Shown here: piece after piece, positions 23,499 to 32,414 of the stretch
Layout of the letters: every line of letters starts with the position of its first letter
Position numbering within the stretch: position 1 is the stretch's first letter
Assembly (NCBI GenBank): GCA_046498385.1
Contig: JAWOAU010000007.1
Location: 34,095 to 98,094 of the forward strand
Direction: 5' to 3'
Length of the DNA stretch: 64,000 nucleotides
Source: Halarchaeoplasma sp046498385
Lineage (GTDB): Archaea; Thermoplasmatota; Thermoplasmata; Halarchaeoplasmatales; Halarchaeoplasmataceae
Notes under the pieces: generated by a model
Database searches by the model: none
Seen by the model: the letters and a program-made list of their open reading frames with translations, nothing else
What the model was told of the DNA's origin: nothing
Program-made: the position numbers and the translations under genes

Positions 23499-23562
23499 GG
23501 GCAAACCGGAACAGGTTCCGGTGATTGCCCGCTTAGGAGCGGAAAAAGGTAATTTTATTACC
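23499..23562. repeat. further stem-loops upstream of tRNA-Leu
   Basis: Three more perfect hairpins: GGGCAA and ACCGGAA paired with TTCCGGT and TTGCCC (23499-23530), CCGCT/AGCGG (23529-23542) and GGTAAT/ATTACC (23548-23562). They lie in the 5' leader of the tRNA-Leu transcript and resume the array on the other side of the tRNA. Confidence 0.7.
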
Positions 23563-23630
23563 CTCGCTCGCTAGCATGTAAAAACGTACTGGTAGAGAAG
23601 TGTTGAACCATACTCTATTAGCACTCTTAC

Positions 23631-23640
23631 ATCTATATAA
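23631..23640 (-). promoter_or_regulatory. TATA box for the tRNA-Leu transcript
   Basis: The minus strand reads TTATATAGAT here, about 155 nt upstream of the tRNA 5' end; it would give a precursor with a leader containing the hairpins at 23499-23562. Nothing else is seen in 23563-23755. Confidence 0.4.
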
Positions 23641-23755
23641 CGTGGCTAACAAACAAATGATATAAAAAGATAACCACAAAAAAAGGAATGTAGAAAAAAA
23701 TCGGGGTTTCACAACCCTAACGGATTTCAGGAATGTAAAAGGGGCTACGTGCAGA

Positions 23756-23947
23756 TCAAATCGTCTTTACGTTAACGGCTCTTGGTCCTTTTTCACTTTC
23801 TTCGATTTCGAATTCTACCCTATCACCCTCGTTGAGCGTAGGTGAACTGATTTCACTACGATGAACGAATAAGTCCTCGCCGCCATCGTCAGGTTCGATG
23901 AATCCGTAGTTTTTCATGTTGCTGAAAAACTTTACTGTTCCTTCCAT
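23756..23947 (-). CDS. cold-shock domain protein
   Basis: 63 residues from the ATG at 23947, preceded by a near-perfect AAGGAGGTGA ribosome site 7 nt upstream; this fixes the start over an upstream in-frame codon. RNP1-like KNYGFIEPDD and RNP2-like DLFVHRSEI motifs are intact, with GDRVEFEIEE and PRAVNVK. It is a single OB-fold RNA chaperone of bacterial CspA type. Such genes occur in a minority of archaea, mainly mesophilic ones, and were probably acquired from bacteria. A TTTAAAT box lies near 24000. Confidence 0.95.
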   Translation of the reverse strand: MEGTVKFFSNMKNYGFIEPDDGGEDLFVHRSEISSPTLNEGDRVEFEIEESEKGPRAVNVKTI

Positions 23948-24099
23948 ACGAGTTTCACCTCCTTGTATTTTGTAAAAGCATCTAAACCTCATAGCATTTA
24001 AACTTTTTCGTGGGTTTATCTATTTTTTTAGTTTTTGATGCGGCTCACAGCTAAAAATAGGACCATTGATGGATGCCAAAGGTCAAATAGCTAAAAAGA

Positions 24100-24534
24100 A
24101 TGACGAAAACTATCATGAGAACAAATGAGCAGATATCCCTAGCAACAGACGGCGCCAGTAAAGGAAACCCCGGATCGGCTGCCATGGGTTTTTCGATATA
24201 TTCCGAGGATCTTGATGCCTTGCTTGAGGAAGATGCAAAATTCATAGGTCGGGCCACAAACAATGAGGCCGAGTATCGTGCACTTATATGGGCTTTGGAA
24301 AGGGGGAGCATGTACCGTGTTAAAAAAACGGTGCACTATTCCGATAGTCAACTATTGGTCAGGCAGTTAAAGGGACAATACTCCGTAAGGGCCCCAAACC
24401 TAAATAGGTTAGTTAAAAAGATAAATCGCTTAAAGAAACGTTACGACACGGTTTTACACGAACATGTTCCCAGGGAGAACAGGTATGTTTCAAGGGTTGA
24501 CAGGAACATAAATAACGTGCTGGATGGGACATAG
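24100..24534 (+). CDS. rnhA: ribonuclease HI
   Basis: 144 residues, or 139 from the Met at 24115. The four acidic active-site positions are present: D of LATDGASKGNPG, E of NNEAEYRALIWAL, D of HYSDSQLLVRQL and D of VSRVDRNINN. It lacks the N-terminal hybrid-binding domain of eukaryotic enzymes and the basic protrusion of E. coli RNase HI, matching the short archaeal/Sulfolobus-type enzyme. It cleaves the RNA strand of RNA-DNA hybrids. Confidence 0.92.
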   Translation: MTKTIMRTNEQISLATDGASKGNPGSAAMGFSIYSEDLDALLEEDAKFIGRATNNEAEYRALIWALERGSMYRVKKTVHYSDSQLLVRQLKGQYSVRAPNLNRLVKKINRLKKRYDTVLHEHVPRENRYVSRVDRNINNVLDGT

Positions 24535-24576
24535 TTTCCACCGAAACCGTTATATAGTTTTAGTTTCATTCGAAAC
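24534..24576. promoter_or_regulatory. twin MarR operator flanking TATA box
   Basis: Two copies of GTTTC-N4-GAAAC at 24534-24547 and 24563-24576, centres 29 bp apart (about three helical turns), bracket the TTATATAG box at about 24550 and end 3 bp before the MarR start. This is a classic arrangement for autorepression. Confidence 0.7.
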
Positions 24577-24579
24577 CAT

Positions 24580-25017
24580 ATGTCCGAGAAAAATTCTGCA
24601 CTTAAGTTGCACTCAATTATCCACCGAAGGCTTATAATACATCTCAGAAAAAAAATTGAGCCCTACGGTTTCAGCAGGGGCGAATTCCCCTTCCTGATAC
24701 GCCTTCTAAAAAAGGGTGACGGTGTTTCCCAGAAGGAGATATGCCAGGACATCTCCATCTCCAAATCCACCACATCCAAGATGGTAAACAAACTGGAACA
24801 GGAAGGATATCTAAGGATGGAAAGGGATCGGGAGGATAGACGAGTTAAGAAAATATACCTTACCGAGAAAAAAAAGGAGATCGAAGATATCATAACTGAG
24901 ATCGAAGAAGGATTGGATGAGATTTTATTCAAAGGTTTCGACCGGGAGGAAAAAGAAAGATATTTGGAGTATTTGGAGCGAATAATGAAAAATATAAAAA
25001 ATACGGTGGACGAATAA
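24580..25017 (+). CDS. MarR-family transcriptional regulator
   Basis: 145 residues. A winged helix at about 30-100: FLIRLLKKGDGVSQKEICQDI, then ISKSTTSKMVNKLEQEGYL and a basic wing (RMERDREDRRVKKIYL), with helical dimerisation ends. The stop codon is followed immediately by the ATG of the first MATE pump, so the regulator and pump are one transcript. Two palindromes in its promoter suggest autoregulation; MarR proteins usually respond to small aromatic or toxic compounds exported by their partner pumps. Confidence 0.9.
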   Translation: MSEKNSALKLHSIIHRRLIIHLRKKIEPYGFSRGEFPFLIRLLKKGDGVSQKEICQDISISKSTTSKMVNKLEQEGYLRMERDREDRRVKKIYLTEKKKEIEDIITEIEEGLDEILFKGFDREEKERYLEYLERIMKNIKNTVDE

Positions 25018-26472
25018 ATGGAACTGCAGGAGACGTATTTATTTTTAAAGTCAAAGATGGGACGACCCGACAAAGAAGAGATAATCAGCGGAAATATAAT
25101 CCCGGTCTTGTTCAAACTGGGTTGGCCAATGATGCTATCTTCACTGCTCCAAACAACTTATAACCTGATAGATACGATGTGGTTGGGAAGACTACCGGCA
25201 CCCCATAACGAACTGGCCGTAGGGGCATTGAGTTTAGCCTGGCCCTTTGTAATGTTGATGGTAGCCATCGAGATGGGCCTGGGAATCGCAGGTATAGCGT
25301 TGATATCACAAAATACGGGAGCTAAAAGATACGGGGAAGCCCGAAAAGATGCGGGACAGATGTATTTCATATTTATTCTCTTTTCCATATTACTGGGTGG
25401 CGTGGGCTTTTTAATAGCGGAACCGTTTCTCGCTTTAATAACTGAGTCCGGAAGTCCTATGGTGGGACCCGCCGCTGCATACATTCGAATAATCTTCCTC
25501 GGATTCCCGGCTCTCATAACATTCGCCGCTTTTACCTTCAGTCTCCGGGCTTGGGGAGATACCATAACACCTACAGTGGTCATGGGGGTGGGCATTTTCG
25601 CCAATATAATCCTGGACCCCGTATTCATATTTGGTGCAGGACCTGTACCTGCTATGGGCATACGGGGCGCCGCCGTTGCCACCACGTTATCCCGGACAAT
25701 GTGTCTGCTTATAGCTGTACATCTTCTCTATCACCGTAAGGTGGGCCTGTGGATCAATTTGAGTCATTTGAAACCAGATTGGTATCGAATAAAAAAGTTC
25801 TTCCAGATAGGGATTCCCGCCACCATCGCTCGGGCTATGGATTCCAGTGAATTTCTGATATTCGCAGCGGCGTTGACTTATCTACCTATGCACACAACAG
25901 TTGTTGCCGCCTACGGCATAGGCGGGAGGATACTAGGCATAAGCTTTGTGGTCATGTGGGGTCTTGGGATGGCCCTGACCACCGTAGTAGGACAGTCCCT
26001 AGGAGCGGAAAAGACGGACCGGGCGGATGAGGCCGCTAAAAAAGGCATGCTGATCATGATGGTTTTGATGTCTGGGATAGCTTTGTTTCTTGTGGCTTTC
26101 AGATTTTCTTTATTCGGATTTTTCATCAAAGACCGTCCCGAAGTGGTCCAGATGGGCGGTGAATTCCTCTTGATATTGGCCATAGGAGCACCTTTTTTTG
26201 CCATATTTGAGGCGGTCTCTGCCACCCTGAATGGTTCGGGTCACACAAAACAGCAGTTAGGTATCAGCATAACACGTTTATGGGCCCTACGCATTCCGTT
26301 ACTTATCATATTGGCATTTGTAATAGGATTAAATTCCACTGGAGCCTGGTTAGCCATCGCCCTAAGCAATGTGATATCCGGTACTATAGCATATGTAGTT
26401 TACAGGTTGGGATGGTGGAAAAAGAAAATAATCGACAAAGACCCTTTTTCCAAAAATCAAATACCTAGATAA
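25018..26472 (+). CDS. MATE efflux transporter 1
   Basis: 484 residues with 12 hydrophobic segments in two halves of the MOP superfamily. Family landmarks include PVLFKLGWPMMLSSLLQTTYNLIDTMWLGRL at the N-terminus (shown here as several adjoining motifs), FSLRAWGDTITPT in the first half and SATLNGSGHTKQQ in the second. It exports cationic drugs or metabolites by antiport. It begins at the base after the MarR stop and is the first of three tandem paralogues. Confidence 0.93.
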   Translation: MELQETYLFLKSKMGRPDKEEIISGNIIPVLFKLGWPMMLSSLLQTTYNLIDTMWLGRLPAPHNELAVGALSLAWPFVMLMVAIEMGLGIAGIALISQNTGAKRYGEARKDAGQMYFIFILFSILLGGVGFLIAEPFLALITESGSPMVGPAAAYIRIIFLGFPALITFAAFTFSLRAWGDTITPTVVMGVGIFANIILDPVFIFGAGPVPAMGIRGAAVATTLSRTMCLLIAVHLLYHRKVGLWINLSHLKPDWYRIKKFFQIGIPATIARAMDSSEFLIFAAALTYLPMHTTVVAAYGIGGRILGISFVVMWGLGMALTTVVGQSLGAEKTDRADEAAKKGMLIMMVLMSGIALFLVAFRFSLFGFFIKDRPEVVQMGGEFLLILAIGAPFFAIFEAVSATLNGSGHTKQQLGISITRLWALRIPLLIILAFVIGLNSTGAWLAIALSNVISGTIAYVVYRLGWWKKKIIDKDPFSKNQIPR

Positions 26473-26528
26473 ATATAATGAGATGCAAAAGTATAAATAA
26501 CAAAAATTAAATCAAAGTGGTAGGCCAT

Positions 26529-27998
26529 ATGAAAGTTCAAAACACGTATCGGAAGCTAAAATCTCGTTTTAGCCAACCCACTAAGAAAGAAATAATTGAA
26601 GGTAACGTATATCCCGTTTTATTTAAACTTGCATGGCCAATGATGTTAACCACCTTACTCAACACTACTTACAACCTCGTGGATACCGTATGGTTAGGGA
26701 GGCTTTCTTCTCCTGAAAATACTCTCTCGGTAGGTGCGGTGAGCTTAGCATGGCCTTTCATATTCCTCCTGCTTTCCATCGAGATCGGACTCGGACTTGC
26801 CGCCATAGCATTGATATCCCAGCATACCGGTGCAAAGGATTACGACGAAGCCAGGAAATACACGGGTCAGCTTTTTTTTCTGTTCATGGTCCTTTCGGTG
26901 GTCATAGCCGCCGTTGCATACTTTGTAACCGAAGATTTCCTCAACCTTTTGACTGGCGATGGTGAAATGGTACCCTATGCCGCGGCATACCTTAAAATTC
27001 TATACCTTGGTTTCCCGGGTCTTTTGATCTTTACCGCCTTCTCGTTCTCTCTAAGAGCATGGGGTGATACATTGACTCCCACCAAGGTTATGGCCGTATC
27101 CGTCCTGCTCAATATACTCTTGGATCCCCTATTGATATTCGGGCTAGGTCCCTTTCCTCAAATGGGCATAAGAGGTGCAGCTTTGGGGACCATAATCGGT
27201 AGGTACGTCGGCATGTTTATAGCGGTGTACCTTATGTTCGGTGGTCGAGTGGGTATCAAATTAAACCTGGCACAACTGAAGCCGGATTTTTCAAGGATAA
27301 AAAAGATCCTTAAAATCGGCATCCCGGCAGCCATCGCACGTACGGAGGAGGCCTTCGGGTTCGTAATTATCACCGGATTACTCGCCATGATGCCTTATCA
27401 GGAAGAGGTGTTGGCGGCCTACGGCATCGGCAGTCGTGTGATCAATATCACCTTTATCGTACTCATGGGTTCCATGTTAGCCACGGGTACCATGATAGGT
27501 CAGGCCCTCGGAGCGAACAAAAGGGCCCGTGCGGAGGAGGTAGTCAAAAAGACCATGGTATTTATGCTGTTTTTCTTACTGACAACCTCTGTAGTATTTA
27601 TAGTATTTAGGCAGCAAATCATGACATTTTTTATCCCAGGTGAACCTAAGGTCATAAAAATAGGCGCTATGTATCTAGCCATACTTGCCATCGGAGCTCC
27701 CTTTTCGGCCTTCTATGAATCCGTATCCGGCGCACTGTTCGGTTCGGGTCATACCGTTCAGCAGTTCAGCCTTAGCGTAACCCGCCTCTGGTGCCTGAGG
27801 ATCCCTATGATCCTTTCATTTTCCTTCGGACTTATGCTAAATTCCACAGGCGCGTGGATCGCTATCACGTTCAGCAACATAGGCGCAGGATTATTGGCAC
27901 TTTGGATCTATAGGATGGGTTGGTGGAGAGAAAAGATTATAGAGAAGGAACCGGGGGCTAGGGTAGAGAAATTGTTAAAGCGTTTTAAGAAGAAATGA
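26529..27998 (+). CDS. MATE efflux transporter 2
   Basis: About 489 residues from the ATG at 26529, chosen over an upstream GTG because a GTATAAATA box at about 26491-26499 leaves a short leader. Same 12-helix architecture with the shared PVLFKLAWPMMLTTLL, FSLRAWGDTLTPT and GALFGSGHTVQQ elements. It is closer to transporter 3 than to transporter 1 (for example both share RLPSPENTLSVGAVS-type loops and LLAMMPYQEEVLAAYGIG). It appears to have its own promoter without the MarR palindrome. Confidence 0.93.
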   Translation: MKVQNTYRKLKSRFSQPTKKEIIEGNVYPVLFKLAWPMMLTTLLNTTYNLVDTVWLGRLSSPENTLSVGAVSLAWPFIFLLLSIEIGLGLAAIALISQHTGAKDYDEARKYTGQLFFLFMVLSVVIAAVAYFVTEDFLNLLTGDGEMVPYAAAYLKILYLGFPGLLIFTAFSFSLRAWGDTLTPTKVMAVSVLLNILLDPLLIFGLGPFPQMGIRGAALGTIIGRYVGMFIAVYLMFGGRVGIKLNLAQLKPDFSRIKKILKIGIPAAIARTEEAFGFVIITGLLAMMPYQEEVLAAYGIGSRVINITFIVLMGSMLATGTMIGQALGANKRARAEEVVKKTMVFMLFFLLTTSVVFIVFRQQIMTFFIPGEPKVIKIGAMYLAILAIGAPFSAFYESVSGALFGSGHTVQQFSLSVTRLWCLRIPMILSFSFGLMLNSTGAWIAITFSNIGAGLLALWIYRMGWWREKIIEKEPGARVEKLLKRFKKK

Positions 27999-28010
27999 TG
28001 CTAGATTTTT

Positions 28011-28026
28011 AGTTCACTCCGAAACT
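28011..28026. promoter_or_regulatory. degenerate MarR-type site upstream of MATE 3
   Basis: AGTTCACTCCGAAACT resembles the AGTTTC-N4-GAAAC sites of the MarR promoter, one half-site lacking a T, and is followed by a TATTATAT box as in the first promoter. It supports co-regulation of the third pump. Confidence 0.45.
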
Positions 28027-28100
28027 ATTATATCTCATAACCTTCGTCGGGAATCCATACCAGGTAAGATCTTGAAACAAAAGCGACGGTGGATCCATAG

Positions 28101-29522
28101 ATGAAAGTGCATGACCTATACCAGTATCTAAAATCACGCATGGGAAGACCCGGTAAAAACGAGATAATCCAGGGCGGCATCTATCCCGTACTATTCAAAC
28201 TTGCATGGCCCATGATAGTGGCATCTCTGCTCCAGACCGCATATAACCTTGTAGATACCCTATGGTTGGGCCGTCTCCCATCTCCTGAGAATACTCTTTC
28301 AGTAGGTGCCGTTAGTATATCCTGGCCCTTCATATTCCTCCTGCTTTCCATCGAGATCGGCCTCGGCATATCCGCCCTTGCAATGATATCTCAGCATACA
28401 GGGGCAAAACAGTATGAAGAAGCCTATCATGATACCGGCCAGATTTTTTTCCTGTTCATCGTTCTTTCCATCGTACTAGGTGTGGTGGGATATTTTGTAG
28501 CAGAGGATTTTTTGAATTTCCTTACCAACGATGGGGCCATGGTGCCCTACGCAAAGGAATACCTTCAGATCATATTCCTGGGTTTCCCGGTACTTCTAAC
28601 CTTTGCCGCCTTTTCTTTTTCACTGAGGGCCTGGGGAGATACCATCACACCAACGTTGGTGATGGCGGTTTCCGTACTTATCAACATCCTTTTGGACCCC
28701 ATACTGATATTTGGATTAGGACCATTTCCCCACATGGGTATACGTGGTGCGGCCGTCGCGTCGGTCACCTCTAGATCCGTAGGGATGTGTATTGCCGTGT
28801 ACTTGCTTTATACCGGGAAAGTAGGTATCAAGCTAAGACTATCCCACCTCAAGCCGGATTTTACGAAGATAAAAAAATTCATTGTCATAGGTACCCCTGC
28901 AACACTAGCACGTATGGAAGAGGCGGTGGGATTCGTTGTGCTGACCGGACTCCTGGCTATGCTACCCCATCAAGAAGAGGTACTTGCGGCCTACGGTATA
29001 GGCGGTAGGATAACCAACATCACCTTCGTGGTGCTCTCGGGTATGATGATGGCCATAAGTACAATGGTCGGTCAATCCCTAGGTGCCGATAAAGAAGGGA
29101 GGGCGGAAAAGATCGGGGGCAAGGCCATGATTTTGATGATAACCTTGATGAGTATAATCTCTTTAGTTCTGGTAGTATTCAGATACCAGATAGTGGCATT
29201 TTTCATACCCAGTGAGCCCATGGTGATAGAGATAGGAGCAATGTACCTTGCCATACTGGCCATAGGGGCACCCTTTTTTGCAATCTACGAGGCGGTTTCC
29301 GGAGCATTGAACGGTTCGGGGCACACCAGCCAGCAGTTCGTCCTCAGTGCTACACGGCTTTGGGGGCTGAGAATACCCATGATCCTGCTCTTCGCTTTTG
29401 TGATATCCTTGAATTCCACCGGTGCATGGATGGCGATAGCTTTCAGCAACGTGGGAGCGGGAATAATAGCCTATTTTCTTTACAAAAAAGGATGGTGGAA
29501 AGAGAAAGTCATCGATAAATGA
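28101..29522 (+). CDS. MATE efflux transporter 3
   Basis: 473 residues, the same family and layout as the two preceding pumps, with FSLRAWGDTITPT and GALNGSGHTSQQ. Local identity to transporter 2 is very high over the N-terminal and mid-loop segments, pointing to recent tandem duplication. It is separated from transporter 2 by about 100 nt containing its own TATA box and a MarR-like site. Confidence 0.93.
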   Translation: MKVHDLYQYLKSRMGRPGKNEIIQGGIYPVLFKLAWPMIVASLLQTAYNLVDTLWLGRLPSPENTLSVGAVSISWPFIFLLLSIEIGLGISALAMISQHTGAKQYEEAYHDTGQIFFLFIVLSIVLGVVGYFVAEDFLNFLTNDGAMVPYAKEYLQIIFLGFPVLLTFAAFSFSLRAWGDTITPTLVMAVSVLINILLDPILIFGLGPFPHMGIRGAAVASVTSRSVGMCIAVYLLYTGKVGIKLRLSHLKPDFTKIKKFIVIGTPATLARMEEAVGFVVLTGLLAMLPHQEEVLAAYGIGGRITNITFVVLSGMMMAISTMVGQSLGADKEGRAEKIGGKAMILMITLMSIISLVLVVFRYQIVAFFIPSEPMVIEIGAMYLAILAIGAPFFAIYEAVSGALNGSGHTSQQFVLSATRLWGLRIPMILLFAFVISLNSTGAWMAIAFSNVGAGIIAYFLYKKGWWKEKVIDK

Positions 29523-29575
29523 TGTCATCCGAAAAGGAATAAACTAAAATACAACCGACGCCCAAAGAAGAACAA

Positions 29576-30772
29576 ATGAAGTACTACGTAGAGGCCTATG
29601 GATGCACCATGAATCAAGGTGAAACCACCATGCTAGCGGAGAAAATGGCTGGTGAAGGGCATATTGAAGTAAGTGATCCCGCCCATGCGGACACGGCGGT
29701 CATAGGGACCTGCGTGGTGATAAAAAAAACTGAAGAGAGGATGAAAAGACGTATCGCAGAGCTGAAAAAGTACTGCGACGTGGTATTGGTCACCGGGTGC
29801 CTGGCGAGCACGGGTAAGAGCAAACTTGAACGGTGCTCGGATTTAAAATTAGTTGAACCGGGGGAAATTGATATGTCCTTCACCCCCAAACCCTCCCTTG
29901 TGGGAATCGTGCCCATCTCCACCGGTTGTACGGGTAGCTGTACATACTGTATAACCAAACTGGCAAGGGGGGCACTAAAAAGCCGCAGCGTATCATCCAT
30001 CGAACAAAGGTTCGAGAACCTGTTGAAAACCGGGGTCAAAGAGGTGCGGGTCACGTCCCAGGATAACGCCTCATATGGCCTTGATATAGGTACGGACCTG
30101 ATAAAGTTGATGAAGAAACTGGAGATGCACGGAGGAGAACATCGGATCCGGTTGGGGATGATGAATCCCAATACCGCACTGTCCATCGAAGATGAACTAC
30201 TAGAGGTTATGAGCGATTCACACTACTATCGCTTTTTTCATCTGCCGCTACAGTCCGGATCAAACAGGATATTAAGATCGATGAACAGAGGTTACACGGT
30301 CCAGGATTGGGAGGACCTGATAATCAATATTCGAAAGCGTCTGCCGGACGTTACCATCTCAACCGATGTGATCGTGGGATTTCCCGGAGAGAGTGAGGAG
30401 GATTTTAAGAGGACCGCTTCGGTTCTGAAAAAGATAAAACCGGACATAACCAATATCACTCGATTCAGTTCCAGACCGGGTACCGCCGCTGACAGCATGG
30501 ATAAAAGAATCCACTCTAGGGATAAGAAAAAACGCTCCAAGACGCTCACCGGGATCCATGAGAGAAACAATAAAGATAATAACCGTAAATTCGTGGGTAC
30601 AAAAACCCGGATGCTGGTTTTAAAAGAGGGGAAGAACGATACACTTACAGGCCGCATGGATAACTACAAAGTGGTGGTCATCGACAAGATCAGGGATGAC
30701 TTACTGGGAAAGTGGGTAGAGGTAGAGATCGTGGACGAAAGAAGTGTTTACCTCAAGGGCGAACCGATCTAA
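29576..30772 (+). CDS. archaeal tRNA t6A37 methylthiotransferase (e-MtaB type)
   Basis: 398 residues. Three-part methylthiotransferase: an N-terminal UPF0004 domain with cysteines in YGCTMNQ, GTCVV and TGCLAS for the auxiliary cluster; the radical SAM core with CTGSCTYC; and a C-terminal TRAM domain (KEGKNDTLTGRMDNYKVV, WVEVEIVD). It adds a methylthio group to t6A37 of tRNA, which links functionally to the Bud32/KEOPS gene in this window. The 3' end overlaps the convergent queE by 20 nt. Confidence 0.9.
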   Translation: MKYYVEAYGCTMNQGETTMLAEKMAGEGHIEVSDPAHADTAVIGTCVVIKKTEERMKRRIAELKKYCDVVLVTGCLASTGKSKLERCSDLKLVEPGEIDMSFTPKPSLVGIVPISTGCTGSCTYCITKLARGALKSRSVSSIEQRFENLLKTGVKEVRVTSQDNASYGLDIGTDLIKLMKKLEMHGGEHRIRLGMMNPNTALSIEDELLEVMSDSHYYRFFHLPLQSGSNRILRSMNRGYTVQDWEDLIINIRKRLPDVTISTDVIVGFPGESEEDFKRTASVLKKIKPDITNITRFSSRPGTAADSMDKRIHSRDKKKRSKTLTGIHERNNKDNNRKFVGTKTRMLVLKEGKNDTLTGRMDNYKVVVIDKIRDDLLGKWVEVEIVDERSVYLKGEPI

Positions 30773-31391
30773 ACACCTCTTTTTCACCCCATATGAGCTT
30801 GTGAAGCTGAGGGAGTACCCCTACATCGACTCCGTCCTTGATTACCCGGTCCGCTAGCATCTTTAACTGTGTACCTCCCTCAGGTTGAAACACTATCTCT
30901 GCATGGATTTCTTTTTCTTCAATCACATTAAGCGCAAAATCGTAATCGTCGAAATTGGCTATGACGAACTTTAATTGGTCTTTTCTCCCAAGCAAATCTA
31001 AATTTTTCCTCCGTACCTTTGAGCTCATTCCGGAAGAGGGTGTTTTATAATCCATGGATATCATGACACCCTCGGAAATAAAAGGGGTGATATCTAAAGA
31101 CCCGTTGGTCTCCAAGGATACTTCTCCCTCGGTTTTCAATCTTTCAACCAGACCTATTGTATCCTTTTGAAGCAGGGGTTCGCCTCCGGTGATGCAGAAC
31201 CGTTTTACGGGATATTCGTCTACCTTTTTCATTATCTCATTTACCCCCATGGCATCCCCCCTGGTCCATGCGTAAGAAGTGTCGCACCATTCGCACCGCA
31301 TGTTACAGCCGGCGGTCCTTATAAAGACAGTTGGACGACCTATCTCCCGACCCTCACCCTGGATTGAATAGAATATCTCGCTTATTTCCAT
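30753..31391 (-). CDS. queE: 7-carboxy-7-deazaguanine synthase (QueE)
   Basis: About 212 residues from the ATG at 31391; a GTG five codons upstream is an alternative. The radical SAM cluster motif CNMRCEWCD follows the family lead FYSIQGEGREIGRPTVFIRTAG, and ITGGEPLLQ is the SAM-binding GGE element. It makes the 7-deazaguanine ring for archaeosine and related tRNA bases. No other queuosine/archaeosine genes are in the window. Confidence 0.93.
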   Translation of the reverse strand: MEISEIFYSIQGEGREIGRPTVFIRTAGCNMRCEWCDTSYAWTRGDAMGVNEIMKKVDEYPVKRFCITGGEPLLQKDTIGLVERLKTEGEVSLETNGSLDITPFISEGVMISMDYKTPSSGMSSKVRRKNLDLLGRKDQLKFVIANFDDYDFALNVIEEKEIHAEIVFQPEGGTQLKMLADRVIKDGVDVGVLPQLHKLIWGEKEVFRSVRP

Positions 31392-31498
31392 GTTCAAGGA
31401 TAACACCTAGTGGGTAATATAACTAACGTTTCCAACGAACATTTGTATCGGGATTTTAGATTTACTGTACAATACGTAATGAAACCTCACTTTTTTGT

Positions 31499-32413
31499 TC
31501 ACTTCACACCAAAATCATCTTTTAGTGTAGTTTGGCTTAAATATTCCTTGATCCTTTCTTCTGCAATTTCAACATATTCTTCTTTAATGTCGTATCCAAC
31601 GAACTTCCTGTGGGTTTTAAGAGCGGACAAAGCGGTTGTTCCAGCACCGATGAATGGATCTAGCACTACCTCGTTCTTGTATGTAAATAACTGTATAAAC
31701 CTGTAAGGCAGCTCTTCCGGGAAGGGTGCGGGGTGACCTATCTTTTTGGCTGATTCCGGTGAAAAGTGCCAGATGCTTTTTGTGTAATCTAAGAATTCTT
31801 TTTTTGAGATTGTGTTTTCTCTGTTTATGGGTTTTTTTCGTGTAAATGTTTGTTTACAAAACACCAGTATATACTCGTGCTGATCACGTAAAACTGGGTT
31901 AGCGGCAGACTTCCAGCTACCCCATGCAGTACCACCACCAACGCCTTTATCCCAGATTATTTCTCCTCTCATCAAAAAACCGATGTCATCCATTATCCTT
32001 ATGATATGTGAGTGTAAAGGGATATACGGTTTTCTGCCCAAGTTTGCTATGTTAATACACACTCTTCCTCCCGGGACCAAAACCCTGAAAGTTTCAGAAA
32101 GAATAGTCTTCAGAAGATAAAGATATTCATCCAGTGTCAGGTCTTCGTCGTATTCCTTGCACGCATTGTACGGTGGGGATGTTACCATGAGATGAACAGA
32201 GTTATCCGGTAGCTCGCTCATGTCCTCGCTGCTCTTACAAAATAGTTTATTCAAGTTTTTTTCAGGTATCTCATTCTCTACATATTTTACTTTATCGTTT
32301 ATCCTCTTCCCATTATAAAGATTACTATCGTAGAATTTACTAGAATCGTGATTTCTTCTGCTTGTAACACCAAAAGAACTGGTCGATGTTCCTGCATGAT
32401 TATTTTTTGACAT
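31499..32413 (-). CDS. type II DNA methyltransferase, beta class (N4-cytosine/N6-adenine)
   Basis: About 304 residues; the start is taken at the Met just after the endonuclease stop, with 32425 as an alternative. The catalytic TSPPYN motif comes before the SAM-binding DPFIGAGTTALSA motif, the beta-class order; SPPY favours N4-cytosine. Segments such as RPYIPLHSHI and RGEIIWDKG resemble archaeal methylases of CTAG-type systems, so that target is a hypothesis only. It is paired with the endonuclease gene on the same strand and lies beside an insertion sequence. Confidence 0.88.
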   Translation of the reverse strand: MSKNNHAGTSTSSFGVTSRRNHDSSKFYDSNLYNGKRINDKVKYVENEIPEKNLNKLFCKSSEDMSELPDNSVHLMVTSPPYNACKEYDEDLTLDEYLYLLKTILSETFRVLVPGGRVCINIANLGRKPYIPLHSHIIRIMDDIGFLMRGEIIWDKGVGGGTAWGSWKSAANPVLRDQHEYILVFCKQTFTRKKPINRENTISKKEFLDYTKSIWHFSPESAKKIGHPAPFPEELPYRFIQLFTYKNEVVLDPFIGAGTTALSALKTHRKFVGYDIKEEYVEIAEERIKEYLSQTTLKDDFGVK

Positions 32414-32414
32414 T

